Shown here piece after piece: positions 43,226 through 53,371 of a stretch of 64,000 bases of DNA. Source of the stretch: Rhizopus sp. PT2906 (lineage: Eukaryota; Mucoromycota; Mucoromycetes; Mucorales; Rhizopodaceae). A program made the position numbers and the translations under genes. The notes under the pieces are model-generated. The model saw only the letters and a list, made by a program, of their open reading frames with translations. It ran no database searches and was not told the DNA's origin. How positions within the stretch are numbered: position 1 is the first letter of the stretch; each line of letters starts with the position of its first letter. The stretch covers positions 1-64,000 of the forward strand of contig JAMYHX010000057.1 in NCBI GenBank assembly GCA_025529335.1, in the 5' to 3' direction.

Positions 43226-44324
43226 ATGGTTACTACTGAAAAAATCACTTGTCTCTTGAACTGGAAGGCTACTCCCTACCACTTGCCTTTGTTCTTGGCT
43301 CAACAACTTGGTTACTTTGCTGATGAAGGCATCAAGGTAGCTATTCTCGAACCTAGCGATCCCTCGGATGTCACGGAAATCATTGGCTCGGGTAAAGTCG
43401 ATCTTGGTCTAAAGGCTATGATTCACACGATGGCTGGCAAGGCTAGAGGCTACGATATCAAGTCCATTGGCACGCTCTTGGACGAACCCTTTACGGGTGT
43501 GATTCACTTGAGCCACAAGAGTGGCATCACGAACGATTTCCAATCTCTTCGTGGCAAGCGCATTGGCTATGTAGGCGAATTTGGCAAGATCCAATTGGAT
43601 GAATTGACGCGTCACTTTGGCATGACGCCTCAGGATTATCAAGCAATCCGTGTAGGCATGAACGTGACGGACGCCATCATCCGTGGTGATATTGATGCTG
43701 GTATTGGTATTGAAAATGTTCAGCAAGTCGAACTTGAAGAATGGTCCGTTCAACAAGGAAGATCTCGTGATGATGTCCAAATGCTCCGTATTGATGAGCT
43801 TGCTGAATTGGGCTGCTGCTGTTTCTGCTCGGTAATTCGCTTTTTTTTTTTTCCTCCTCGATAGAAATGTGCTTATCTAACTCTAAAAATAGATTCTTTA
43901 TATTGGTAACGAAGAGTTCATCAAGAACAATCCTGAAAAGGTTCGCAAGTACCTCCGTGCCATCAAGCGTGCCACAGACTACATGATCGAGAACCCAGCT
44001 GATGCCTACAGCAAATATGTCAAGATCAAGCCTCACTTGGACACTGATCTCCATCGCAAGATCTTCCAGCGCTCCTTCCGCTACTTCTCTCGCGACTTGA
44101 AGAATGTCCAACGCGACTGGAACAAGGTTACGGCTTACTGCAAGCGTCTGAGCATCGTCGATGCTGACTTTGAACAGAACCAGACAAACGAGTTCTTGAC
44201 TTGGCCCCTTCTTCCTGAATCACAGCCTGGTGTCGAGCCTACTACTGTTGAAACAGGTGTTGTTGAAGGTGGATGCACTCGCTGCTTACACAGTAGCATT
44301 GCTCCTCCAAAGATATTTGCTTAA
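43226..44324 (+). CDS. THI5: HMP-P synthase, thiamine pyrimidine biosynthesis
   Basis: THI5/NMT1 makes the thiamine pyrimidine (HMP-P) from a histidine side chain and its own pyridoxal phosphate; it is single-turnover and iron-dependent. Exons 43226-43831 and 43893-44324 join in phase 0 to 345 residues. The NMT1 fold signatures are present: LNWKATPYHLPLFLAQQLGYF, and the iron-binding CCCFC at 197-201, followed by FIKNNPEKVRKYLRA and the YFSRDLKNVQRDW segment. The ATG at 43226 sits in ACCATGG. Downstream of the stop, the message appears to carry a small intron and a TPP riboswitch (separate entries), so repression by thiamine through the 3' UTR is inferred. Exon codons are G/C-ending and strongly biased, unlike most neighbours, consistent with a highly expressed gene. 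Confidence 0.95.
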
Positions 44325-44329
44325 AAGAG

Positions 44330-44425
44330 GTAACTCGAAATATGCCATGAATCGCACACATGTTTTACTAATTTCTCATCATTTCATAACCTCTTTTTTT
44401 ACATATAAAAAAGAGAGTATTACAG
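44330..44425 (+). other. Candidate 3'-UTR intron of THI5
   Basis: Starting 5 nt after the THI5 stop, GAG|GTAACT fits a 5' splice site. A TACTAAT branch-point-like word lies at 44366-44372. A TTACAG acceptor ends at 44425, with a further CAG ending at 44428. Removal would join the stop-codon region directly to the first strand of aptamer stem P1. The donor AGGTAA (44328-44333) is exactly complementary to TTACCT (44514-44519) in the aptamer. Whether it is spliced, and when, is inference. Confidence 0.65.
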
Positions 44426-44428
44426 CAG

Positions 44429-44555
44429 GGTCGACACTAGGGGAGCTCATTGTAATTGTCTTTTTTGATTTACAAAAAAGATTTACTTTGTGGCTGAGAA
44501 CTTGAAACTCTCATTACCTGATCAGGTTAGCACCTGCGAAGGGAAGTTGTCGACC
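44429..44555 (+). promoter_or_regulatory. TPP riboswitch aptamer (THI element) in the THI5 3' UTR
   Basis: The aptamer matches the TPP consensus part by part. P1 is GGTCGACA (44429-44436) with TGTCGACC (44548-44555), eight perfect pairs. A GGGGAGC segment follows (P2 5' strand), pairing with CTCTC at about 44508-44512. P3 is extended, as in other eukaryotic versions, and ends in a perfect 9-bp hairpin TCTTTTTTG / CAAAAAAGA around 44459-44481. The invariant CTGAGA is at 44494-44499. The pyrophosphate arm reads ACCTGATC, then P5 CAGGT-TAGC-ACCTG, then GCGAAGGGAAG, against the consensus GCGUAGGGAAG. A poly(A) signal AATAAA occurs about 37 nt further on. It lies 104 nt after the THI5 stop and 560 nt before the next gene, so it belongs to THI5. 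Confidence 0.93.
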
Positions 44556-44630
44556 TCTTTCTCTCTGTTTTTTCTATGGATGAAAGCTTTTAAATAAAAA
44601 TATTTTTAAAAAAAATGACCACTTGTTTTT

Positions 44631-44870
44631 TCAGTTATTTATTGTAACAGTATCCATTGCAATCTGCTTGATTTGATCTGGGGTCAATTTGTAAAGCGTC
44701 ACCATCCTGTCCAGCTTTGGATTAAAATACCACCCACCAAAGGAGTTGGAAACACCCTAAGCGAACCAGATCATACTCATTTTTACGCGATCATCTAGGG
44801 ATACAGCCATCGCTTTTGTCTTCAACGTCGCAGCACGTGCCACCCGTGCTGAACGAAAAAGCTACATAGA
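44631..44870 (-). pseudogene. Unassigned coding-like remnant
   Basis: I do not recognise this. On the minus strand, a frame ending at 44631 reads through GVSNSFGGWYFNPKLDR and YKLTPDQIKQIAMDTV. Upstream in the same frame, past one TAG at 44757-44759, it continues ARVARAATLKTKAMAVSLDDR. The amino-acid composition looks protein-like rather than random. The TAG could be part of an intron acceptor, but no matching donor at a sensible distance was found, so a decayed gene end is as likely. A further minus-strand open stretch from about 45053 (MKSCHAQAILHASLLN) could belong with it. Confidence 0.3.
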
Positions 44871-45114
44871 CCTTTCCTTAACTCAGTAGAAGAATGCTTT
44901 TCCAAATCAAAACTATGTTAAAACACAATTCTGGCTTAAACTAGTGTTGTTTTTATCAAGCATATTTTTGAGCACTGCATTAACCAAACGCTGAGTTTCT
45001 GTAACATTAAGTAGACTTGCATGAAGTATGGCTTGTGCGTGACAGCTTTTCATATCAGTGCTAATTAAAAAATAGAGTGCCTTGCCTTTTTTTGATTCAT
45101 CATTTCAACAAGCC

Positions 45115-48065
45115 ATGGCAAAAGAACGATCAGCAATCAGTAAAAGTATGAAGAAAAGAGTCTCCGGCACCCATGTGTCTGGTCTCTCTACATCAAAATC
45201 AGCCAAGAAGAAGGAATCTGGCTTAAAGTTTGGACAGTTATCTAGAAAGCAGAAACAAGACTTGCAAGATTATGGTGAACTTGTACCCAAAGATTTCGAG
45301 GAAGAAGAAGAAGAAGAAGGAAAGACCGTCAAGTAAGCTCATGAGTTTTTTTTTTTTCTTTTGCTTGTCAAACTTGGAAATTGACCCTTTTATTTCAATT
45401 TAGACGAAGACGTGTTGTAACAGAAGAGGAACTTGATAGAGAGTTGGAGGAGGAAAAAAAGATTCGTGAGACACAGTTTGAAAGTGAAGAAGAGGAGTCA
45501 GACGACGAAGAAGAGGATGGCTACAAGAAGCCCTCTGCGTATTCTTTGCTTATTGGATCATTGAAAAAAACATCAAAACAAAAGGATTTCTATAAAAAGA
45601 TTCAACTTGAAGAGGAGGGATTTGATAACGAAAAAGAACAATTGGCTCTTCAAGAAGAAGAAGAAGTGGATGAAGACGATATGCTGGACGAGGAAGATGC
45701 CGATGATGAAGACATTGATGATGAAGATATTGCTGATGAAGAAGACGAGGACGAAGAGGAAAACGATGTAAAAGAAGAAGAAGAAGGTAAATAAATGATG
45801 ACATGATACAAAGTGTCATAAATTAACTACTGCTAAATACAAAAAAAAGAAGTGGATGCAGATGCTCCAGATGCATATGAAGAAGAAGAAATTGTATATG
45901 CTGGGAGTGGCGCAGAAGAGGAAGAAGACGATGATGCGCTTGCTCAAGATATATACGAAACCAAATATGCTGACCAGCAATCAGGTTCACTAGATGAAAA
46001 GATCGCAGCCGTAGAACAAAAGAAGTGGGTTCCTCATGCATTTAAAGACGAACAACTCAGCGACGTGGTAGCTTTGATGACTGATAATGAAAAAATATCC
46101 GTGGATGCACCCAAGATTGAAAATCTACAAGACATTAGAGTCAAAAAGCGTGTAGCAGGTGCATGGCCCAAAACAAACAAGTCTGTTAAAAAAGGTATAT
46201 AGGCAGATCATTTCACGATGTCATCATCTTACTTAAACTGAATAGGTCGTGCATTGTTTACACCACTCCAAAACAGCTTATTTTATCAGATGAATCAGTA
46301 TCGTGATATTCTATATTGTAATCGTACATTAGATAACGCAAAGGAGATTAGAAATACTTATGTGCTCCATGCCTTGAATCATATCACAAAGTAAGACAGA
46401 ACCAAAAGAAAAAGAGAAGTAGATCTAATGACTTTTTTGTAGGACAAGAGACCGTGTTTTAAAGAATAATGCAAAGCTTGTGAAAGCACAAAAGGAAGGC
46501 AATGATGTTGGGTAAAAACGCATATTGATACAAAAAAAAAAAAAAAAAAAAAAAAAAAAGATATTGATATTAACCATGTTTAGTGAATGTCGAGATCAAG
46601 GATTCACTCGACCTAAAGTATTGATCTTGCTACCATTCAGAAACACGGTGGTCGATGTTGTAGACAGTTTTATTAAATTATCAGCTACAGAACAGCAAGA
46701 GAATAAGAATAGATTCTACGAGCAATACAATTTGAGAGAAGAAGAAGATCTTGATCCTACTAAACCCGTAGATTTTTTACAAAACTTTCAAGGCAATATT
46801 GACGATCATTTCCGCTTGGGTATAAAGTTTGCAAAGAAATCAATGAAACTATATGCCGATTTTTACAATGCTGATGTTATCATTGCCTCTCCCTTGGGTC
46901 TGAGAACACTGATTGGTGCTGAAGGGTAAGTAAAGAATATACAAGTATATAACCATTGACATTGTTCTGTAGGGATAAAAAGAGAGACTTTGATTATCTG
47001 TCCTCAATCGAAGTTGTTATCCTGGATCAAACCAATCATTTCTTGATGCAAAATTGGGAGCACATTGAGCACATCTTCCAACATATGAACTTGATACCTA
47101 AGGAAAGTCATGGATGTGATATTTCGAGAATCAAAAGCTGGTACTTGGATGGAAAGTAAGTTGTAGTCAATACTGTTTGAATACATAATTAATACACTGT
47201 ATAGAGCAAAATACTTTCGACAGACTATGTTGTTTGCAGACTTTTTGACACCAGAATTTAATGCCTTATTTAATAAGCATTTTAAGAATGTATCTGGAAA
47301 GCTCAAGATAAAGCGAACATATGAAGAGGGATCTATTCTGGACATTATCCCTCAAATACAACAGGTAACATTTATTAGACTGATACAGAAATGATAATCT
47401 AATAGCATAATTAGACATTTACACGTATAGAATCACCATCATTAAGCTCAATTCACGATGCACGCTATAAATACTTTATTGAGAAGGTAAATTTATGATA
47501 AAATAGGCATAAAGGGACGAGTTACTTATACGTATATTTAGACTCTACCAGCTCTTCGTAAATCAGCCATTATGCAATCACATACCCTTATCTTTATTCC
47601 TTCCTACTTTGACTTTGTTCGAGTACGAAATTATTTTGAAGATAACAGATATTCATATGAAGCGTGTTCAGAGTATGCTTCAGGACCACAGATTACTAGA
47701 GCAAGAGCACAATTCTTCCATGGCCGATGTGATTTTCTATTGTATACCGAAAGACTTCATTTCTTTAGAAGGTAAAGAATAAAAGAATAAGAGGTGAATG
47801 CATCTAACATTAAATCCATAGATACAATATTCGTGGTACTTTCCACATCGTCTTTTACGGACTCCCTGAAGATCCATTGTATTATACCGAAGTTGTAAAT
47901 TTTTTGGCTTTGAAATTCAATGAAGCTAGTGCAGCTGAAGAAGCTACGTTTTCATGCACTGCTTTATTTTCCAAGTATGACTTTTTGAAATTAGAGCGCA
48001 TTGTTGGCACAGAACGCGCAAAGAAGATGTGTACAGCACAAAAGAACGTATTTATGTTTTCATAA
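45115..48065 (+). CDS. UTP25: U3 small nucleolar RNA-associated protein 25 (SSU processome)
   Basis: Utp25 (digestive-organ-expansion-factor family) is an SSU-processome component with a degenerate helicase-like fold, needed for 18S rRNA maturation. Eleven exons join in phase to 796 residues: 45115-45332, 45404-45786, 45850-46194, 46246-46390, 46443-46511, 46584-46925, 46973-47155, 47205-47364, 47415-47486, 47542-47771, 47822-48065. The first third is very acidic. The family core includes RPKVLILLPFRNTVVDVV, FYNADVIIASPLGLRT, VVILDQTNHFLMQNWEHI, HTLIFIPSYFDFVRVRNYF, FFHGRCDFLLYTERLHFFRRY and FYGLPEDPLYYTEVVNFL. These sit where helicase motifs would be, but the Walker A and DEAD box are absent, as expected for the family. 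Confidence 0.94.
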
Positions 48066-49201
48066 ATAAAATCTCTGTGTTCTCGAACTTGTTTATTTTT
48101 GGAAATGAAAAATCCGAATATGGAAAGTGTTTCGTCTTTGCAAAAGCATCAAGTGATAATGATCACACGACAATACTCTAGCCAATAGATCATAAGATTA
48201 CCCCTGTTACGTTATAGATTGTATCAGCTGGTTTAGACGCTCAAACCAATGCTTCATTCAGCTCATAGAATATATCAAAAGACTTTATAGGTCACATGAC
48301 TGGGCATTGAACTTGTAATGCAAAGGATTTTCCCGTCGGTCTCATTGCAATTTGCTGCTTGACAACATTTTGGGTATTTGTGTTGAAGGAGGATATATGC
48401 CTTCAACAATAGTGCTTGAAGCCACCTTGGTCCTTTTTTTTGAACTAATCGCTAACGTGGCTTTCATTGTACCAATTGTTGCAAGCTTTGCACTTGTCTA
48501 AATCGCCAATATGGTCAATCCGATTCGGTTTTTCATGCATACATTGATTTGTTACAGAAAAAGAATAGTAATCCTGAGGCTGTAGTTACCATCATGGGTT
48601 ATGACACGAGATGGTGCAAGATACTACTGATTGTGTATTAAGGGGATTAGATTCCAAGATAAAATTTAGCGGGAGGAGGGGGGGAGGGATTAAGACTATA
48701 CACTATCAGATCAAACTTTAAGAAGCTCTTATTGTTAGACTTTAGAGATCTGATCCGCGGTTATTTAAATTATTTTTTATTTACGGCAAACAAAATATCT
48801 TTGTCAGCCAATCATAATCCAGACAGTAAAGGGGGAAGATCTGTTCAAAAAAAAAAAACAATGTTTATAAAAGGATAATTAAAACGTTAAAGGATAAACA
48901 AAAGGGAGAAATAGATATTGTCCCAGGATATAAGAGTAGCTTGTGTATCTGTGTACAAGATTGAACCTTTTTATACATATTATTTTACCCTTTTTTTACG
49001 CTCTTTTTTTTTGGTGTCTTTTTTTTCATTTTTCGTTTTTTTTTTTCGTTTTTTTGCTTTTTTTAGTCTTTTTCCTCTTTTTTATAATGATGTAAATACA
49101 TTAACCCACTCTTTTTCCTATTTTCTACTCTTGTCCTTTCTTTTTTGTTGAAGAAAAAAGGGACAACAGAAAAAAAAAAGAAAAAGTATCATGAAGTATA
49201 C
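48066..49201. other. Intergenic region with long pyrimidine tract
   Basis: A 1.1-kb gap between convergent genes. The left part is unremarkable. A G9-type run (GGGAGGAGGGGGGGAGGG) lies at about 48670-48687. The last 250 bp (about 48960-49140) on the + strand are nearly all T with C and some G. No gene is supported. Confidence 0.45.
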
Positions 49202-50042
49202 TTATGCACTCAGTAACACAGCAGTACTCGAAGCAGAAGACGTTGGAGCCGGACCAGCCGGTGAACCCGGAGCATCAGGAAGTGTAAAGTGTAGTAAAAA
49301 TTGATCTTGGTCCATTTTCTTTAATTTTTTCACTTGATTTTCTTCCATATCTTCTTCTCCATCCCTTGATCGCTTTACTTCAGGTTCATGAGATAATAGG
49401 TTATTGGACTTTATACAATTTAATAATAATTGGGTATCATCTTGTTCTTGCTGTAATGTATTAGACGTATTGGAACTATTAGATGAAGCACTTATTGTAT
49501 CCAAAAGTAGAGTTTCACTTGTAGTGGATAATGTGTCCTTGTCAACTTGGTTAAACCATGACCAGTCGCAAGATGAAAGTATGTTACTATCAAGGTTGCT
49601 ATTATTATCACTAGTGCTATCAACTGTAGTAGTAGTAGTAGTAGTAGTAGTCGTAACATGATTATCAAGAGATTTATCCTCGGCAGTTTCGGTAGCATCG
49701 ATTGTTGTATGCGTACACTTTATTTCCGTAGCATCCTCAGTATGGTTTAATGATCCTTGATGACTAATGAAATCATCCAATCCTTCAGCTAGCCAAGAAT
49801 CTGGAGGTAATTCTAATAGAATTTGCTGTTGCCTACGTACATTATTCCATAGTCTATATAGGGTGCAACATTTATTATTTTTCATGAATTTAAGAAAATG
49901 TCTTTTTTTTTTAGTTATACCTTGTAGTCAACAGTATTTTTCTTAATGGAACTTCATATCTAGAAGGCATAGGTGGGTATATCTTTATTTGACTAGCATC
50001 AGCTAAGCGTTTCATCAATAACTCTTTATTCGTTAAATCCAT
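49202..50042 (-). CDS. Unknown protein with Thr/Ser/Asn-rich middle
   Basis: I do not recognise a family. Exons 49921-50042 and 49202-49853 join in phase (split Arg) to 257 residues. The first 75 residues look ordered (MDLTNKELLMKRLADASQ, YPPMPSRYEVPLRKILLTTR, LWNNVRRQQQILLELPPDSW). The rest is low-complexity, with a run of ten Thr from a TAC/GTA microsatellite, acidic stretches and a basic VKKLKKM patch near the C-terminus. The ordered head is where a function, perhaps a protein-binding one, would sit. A nuclear regulatory protein is possible but not shown. Confidence 0.65.
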
Positions 50043-53000
50043 TTGTATATAAACGCAAAAAAAAGGGGGGAAAGAGAGAAAAACGAAAAAAAGGGAAAAA
50101 AAAGCAAAGAGAGAAATGGATTGAATTACAGTCCTTTTTACTTCAATCCGAATTTTTTGAACCAATGAAATTTAATTTTGGGCGATTTTTATTATTACAC
50201 CTTTCAACATATGTTTTGAGAAGCTCTCTAATGATTTCTTTTAGTCTTTGAAGAGGGAAGATCTGTAAACAATATAAAGGATACTTGTTATTTGTTCCAT
50301 GCAAAAGAATCTCTTTTAGAACAAATGTTGTAACAGAGAGAACGCTATGCTTGTTTTCCTTTAGTATTATTCAATACTATACATTGAGATAATTATTATC
50401 AACATCACTCTTGCACTTTGGTATTGCTATTTCCTGATTGGTTCATGATAAGAGTCATGACTTTTGGCTGTGCTTTAGTTTCCAGCTTTCTAAAATATTA
50501 CTTTCTCTTCTTTTCAAATCATGAATCAAAAAGGCCCAAGCGTCTCATCAATATTCTGTCTTTCTCTTCTTTGCCCTAAACACAGATATAACAGATATGT
50601 GTATATAATAGCCAATAAATATCACGCAATTAGTTATTATATAATAGATATCAGAATGATCACATTCTTTCAGCTGTAAACATTGACACTTTATCTGGTG
50701 ACGTTTACGAACACACCATGTAGAGTAATATCTCAGATTGCCATTCTTCTCTCTTGCGCAAGTTGCTCACTTGCAAAAAAAGAGCATTAAACGGATAATT
50801 TTATCGCCGATTAAATTGTTTCTATTTTAATCCTTTTCTGTTCCGCAGTTCTTCTCTTTCATTTACATCATGTCTAGTGAAGAGTTGATCAAGGACAGAA
50901 TTGACGTGATTTATTATAAACTCAATAAAGAGAGAGAGTGTGTGATGATACCAACAAAAGGAGAAATGAACTCAGAAATAAATTGGATCTAAAGAGGAAA
51001 ATGTCAATGCGTTATTTTATTGCATTTTACTAAAAATGACAAGTTGAAAGGTGTTACAATAATCCATGTGGCAAAAAAAAGTAAGATGCTGTTCATACGT
51101 AATCAGTTTAATACCTTCAAATTGTCTTCAATGACTTATAGTCGCCTGTGCCTTACATAGATCAGTCATCATGAATACTCTGTGTTTACTTAAACTTTAT
51201 CTTTGTAATTGACATATTTGTATGGTAGCACAAACAAGGGATAGGCGCAACCATGTCGGATGTTTACTTTGCGCATCGACATCCGATGTTGTGATCTAAC
51301 CTCATTGTGCAATGATCGCATTCATTGTGTAATTGATCTACAATGACAGATGTATATAGACTGATCTAAGCATGTCGATCTAGGGGGGGACATATATTGT
51401 AATGCATAAGAAAGTTAAATATATTCTCCATCTATGATTACTTGATTAGTCTGGGCTGCGGCATAAGAATGTGCTCAAATGATTAACAACTAGTCATTCA
51501 TTGTCATCATTGTGGCACACACACACACACAATACGTATATCAGTGCGATACACGTCATACCAATAGTCAATTGACCCAAGTATCAATATTCAACATGCT
51601 CATTGAGTCAAACAACAGCTCATTCTCTAGAAGAAATACATGTTGGAGCTATGATCTCAAAACGATTGCTATAGTTCAAAGAATTTCTGACTTTAGGTAT
51701 CCTGCATCAAGCAAAAAAAAAAGAACCTCCTGTGATACTGTTCAATGCGGATCAGATCCGTAATTCTTGTTCAAGAAATCAACATGCTTTGCGTTTCAGA
51801 CCCCCTTTTTTATACTATCAAAATTATATTATTTTATGCATATTATTTCTGTAAATAAGGCATTATCCGTCTTAATTCGATGAAAAACCACTAGGAAAAA
51901 GTCTATTCCAATAGTGATCCGCGATAGTATCCCATATTTCAAAAGAGAAAGCCTGATCATACTGATTCTTTGACTGTGCTGTAAATGTACGTAGACTTAT
52001 ATTTCTTATGCAATTGATTATTTGTGCAGAGTCTCCTTTTTTTTATATATTAAGGTTGAGCTTATTTTTATTTGCCGCGTGGCTAGACCTTTCTAGTAGC
52101 TCTTGTTCTTTTGCATTCTTTTTTCTAAAGGGTTTCCTCAAATAGAAAAGCCATGCATCATTCGATACAAACTGAGCCCCCTCTTTATTCTTGAATGAAC
52201 TAAATTAACCCTTTTACAAATATAAATAAACGTCATCATTTTAATAAATCACTTGTTTATGCAACTTTAATTGACGCAAATAAACACTTTGAATCTATTT
52301 TTACAGAAAATAAAAATGTATTCATCACAGTTACCAAAATAGCTGTTACTGCTTTATAATAGCGCATATAAAATTCGCATTATTTTTTGTGTAAAAATCG
52401 GTATCTGTCTAAATCATGTCAGCCTATGCCTGTCATCTTTTAAAAAAATAAAGATATTATTTAATAATTACTTATAATAGATTCCGTACAGATAGTACAG
52501 TTTACTAAGCCAAGAATGCTGTCAAAACAATGTTTGTAGGTTATTCTTTTCTCAAATTATCAAGACTGATGAATCTAGCAGAAAAATTTACTATCTCTTG
52601 TATAAGACATGTACTGTATATGTATAATTGAGCATGCAAAAGAACAGAATACAGCTTCCATGTAACGATTACTCGCACTTTATATTTTCAGAGAAGAAAA
52701 TTTATTTATCTCACTTGCTTTGAGATTAAAATAACCTCTTGTGTGACATGACCTTGTTCCAGAACAATTGCAGGGCACATATACCATAGTTACCTACACC
52801 AAAGATTTTCAACTCATACTAAATTATACCTGATTACTGCCAATAAGAACAGTTTAACTATTAGACAATGCTTCATTGCAGAGAAAGCACCTTCCAATTT
52901 GTCATTAAGATCAAAAGACACTAAAGTACACTCAAAGTAAACTACAATAATATGATTCCATGCAATAAACGATTCAAACAAGGCTGAATTTTTCATGTAA

Positions 53001-53371
53001 ATAAGTAATTTCTGTTCAATTAGAAACATTCATTCCCCTGTCATGATTGTCACATAAAATGGGATTTAATATGTTTTGATCAATAACCCTTAGTCTGTTG
53101 ATAAGCTCGCATATATACACCTTATTTTTAACTATATTCATTTTAAGTTATTGTTTGTTATGAAAATATCTATTAGATAATTAATCATGGATGAGGGTAA
53201 TTTCTCACCCTTTATGAAATAAAGCTAATGAATCAATGGACTCCTTTTTTTTGATGTATCACAAATTTAGGGAAATTGACAGTTGTCCTCTAAACAATAA
53301 TTAACTTTAAAAAGGTTATAAATTAAAGACATTTTCGTTTCATTTCTTACGTATTTTTTATATTTTTTATT
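50043..53371. other. 3.3-kb gene-poor region
   Basis: This is the largest gap in the window. It contains an 41-codon ORF with a good start context at 50870-50992 (separate entry), an (AC)n run at about 51515-51530 and long AT-rich tracts. Near 51230-51390 several short words recur (GTGATCTA, ATTGATCTA, CTGATCTAAG, GTCGATCTAG). No copy of the dispersed repeat family or transposase remnant was seen, and no rRNA or tRNA. Confidence 0.4.
50870..50992 (+). pseudogene. Possible orphan first exon (HR1/PKC-like start)
   Basis: A 40-codon frame opens with MSSEELIKDRIDVIYYKLNK after a CT-rich leader. That opening resembles, loosely and from memory, the beginning of fungal protein kinase C proteins, whose first HR1 repeat starts after a similar short head. 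No continuation of an HR1 repeat or kinase is found in the following 2 kb, so if real it is an orphaned 5' fragment. It may also be chance. Confidence 0.2.

Noticed and set aside
43409..44111. Minus-strand frames over THI5
   Set aside because: Antisense shadows of a highly biased gene.
44429..44555. The TPP aptamer as the 5' leader of UTP25
   Set aside because: UTP25 starts 560 nt away and is not a thiamine gene. A poly(A) signal follows the aptamer closely, and the aptamer's donor complement points to THI5.
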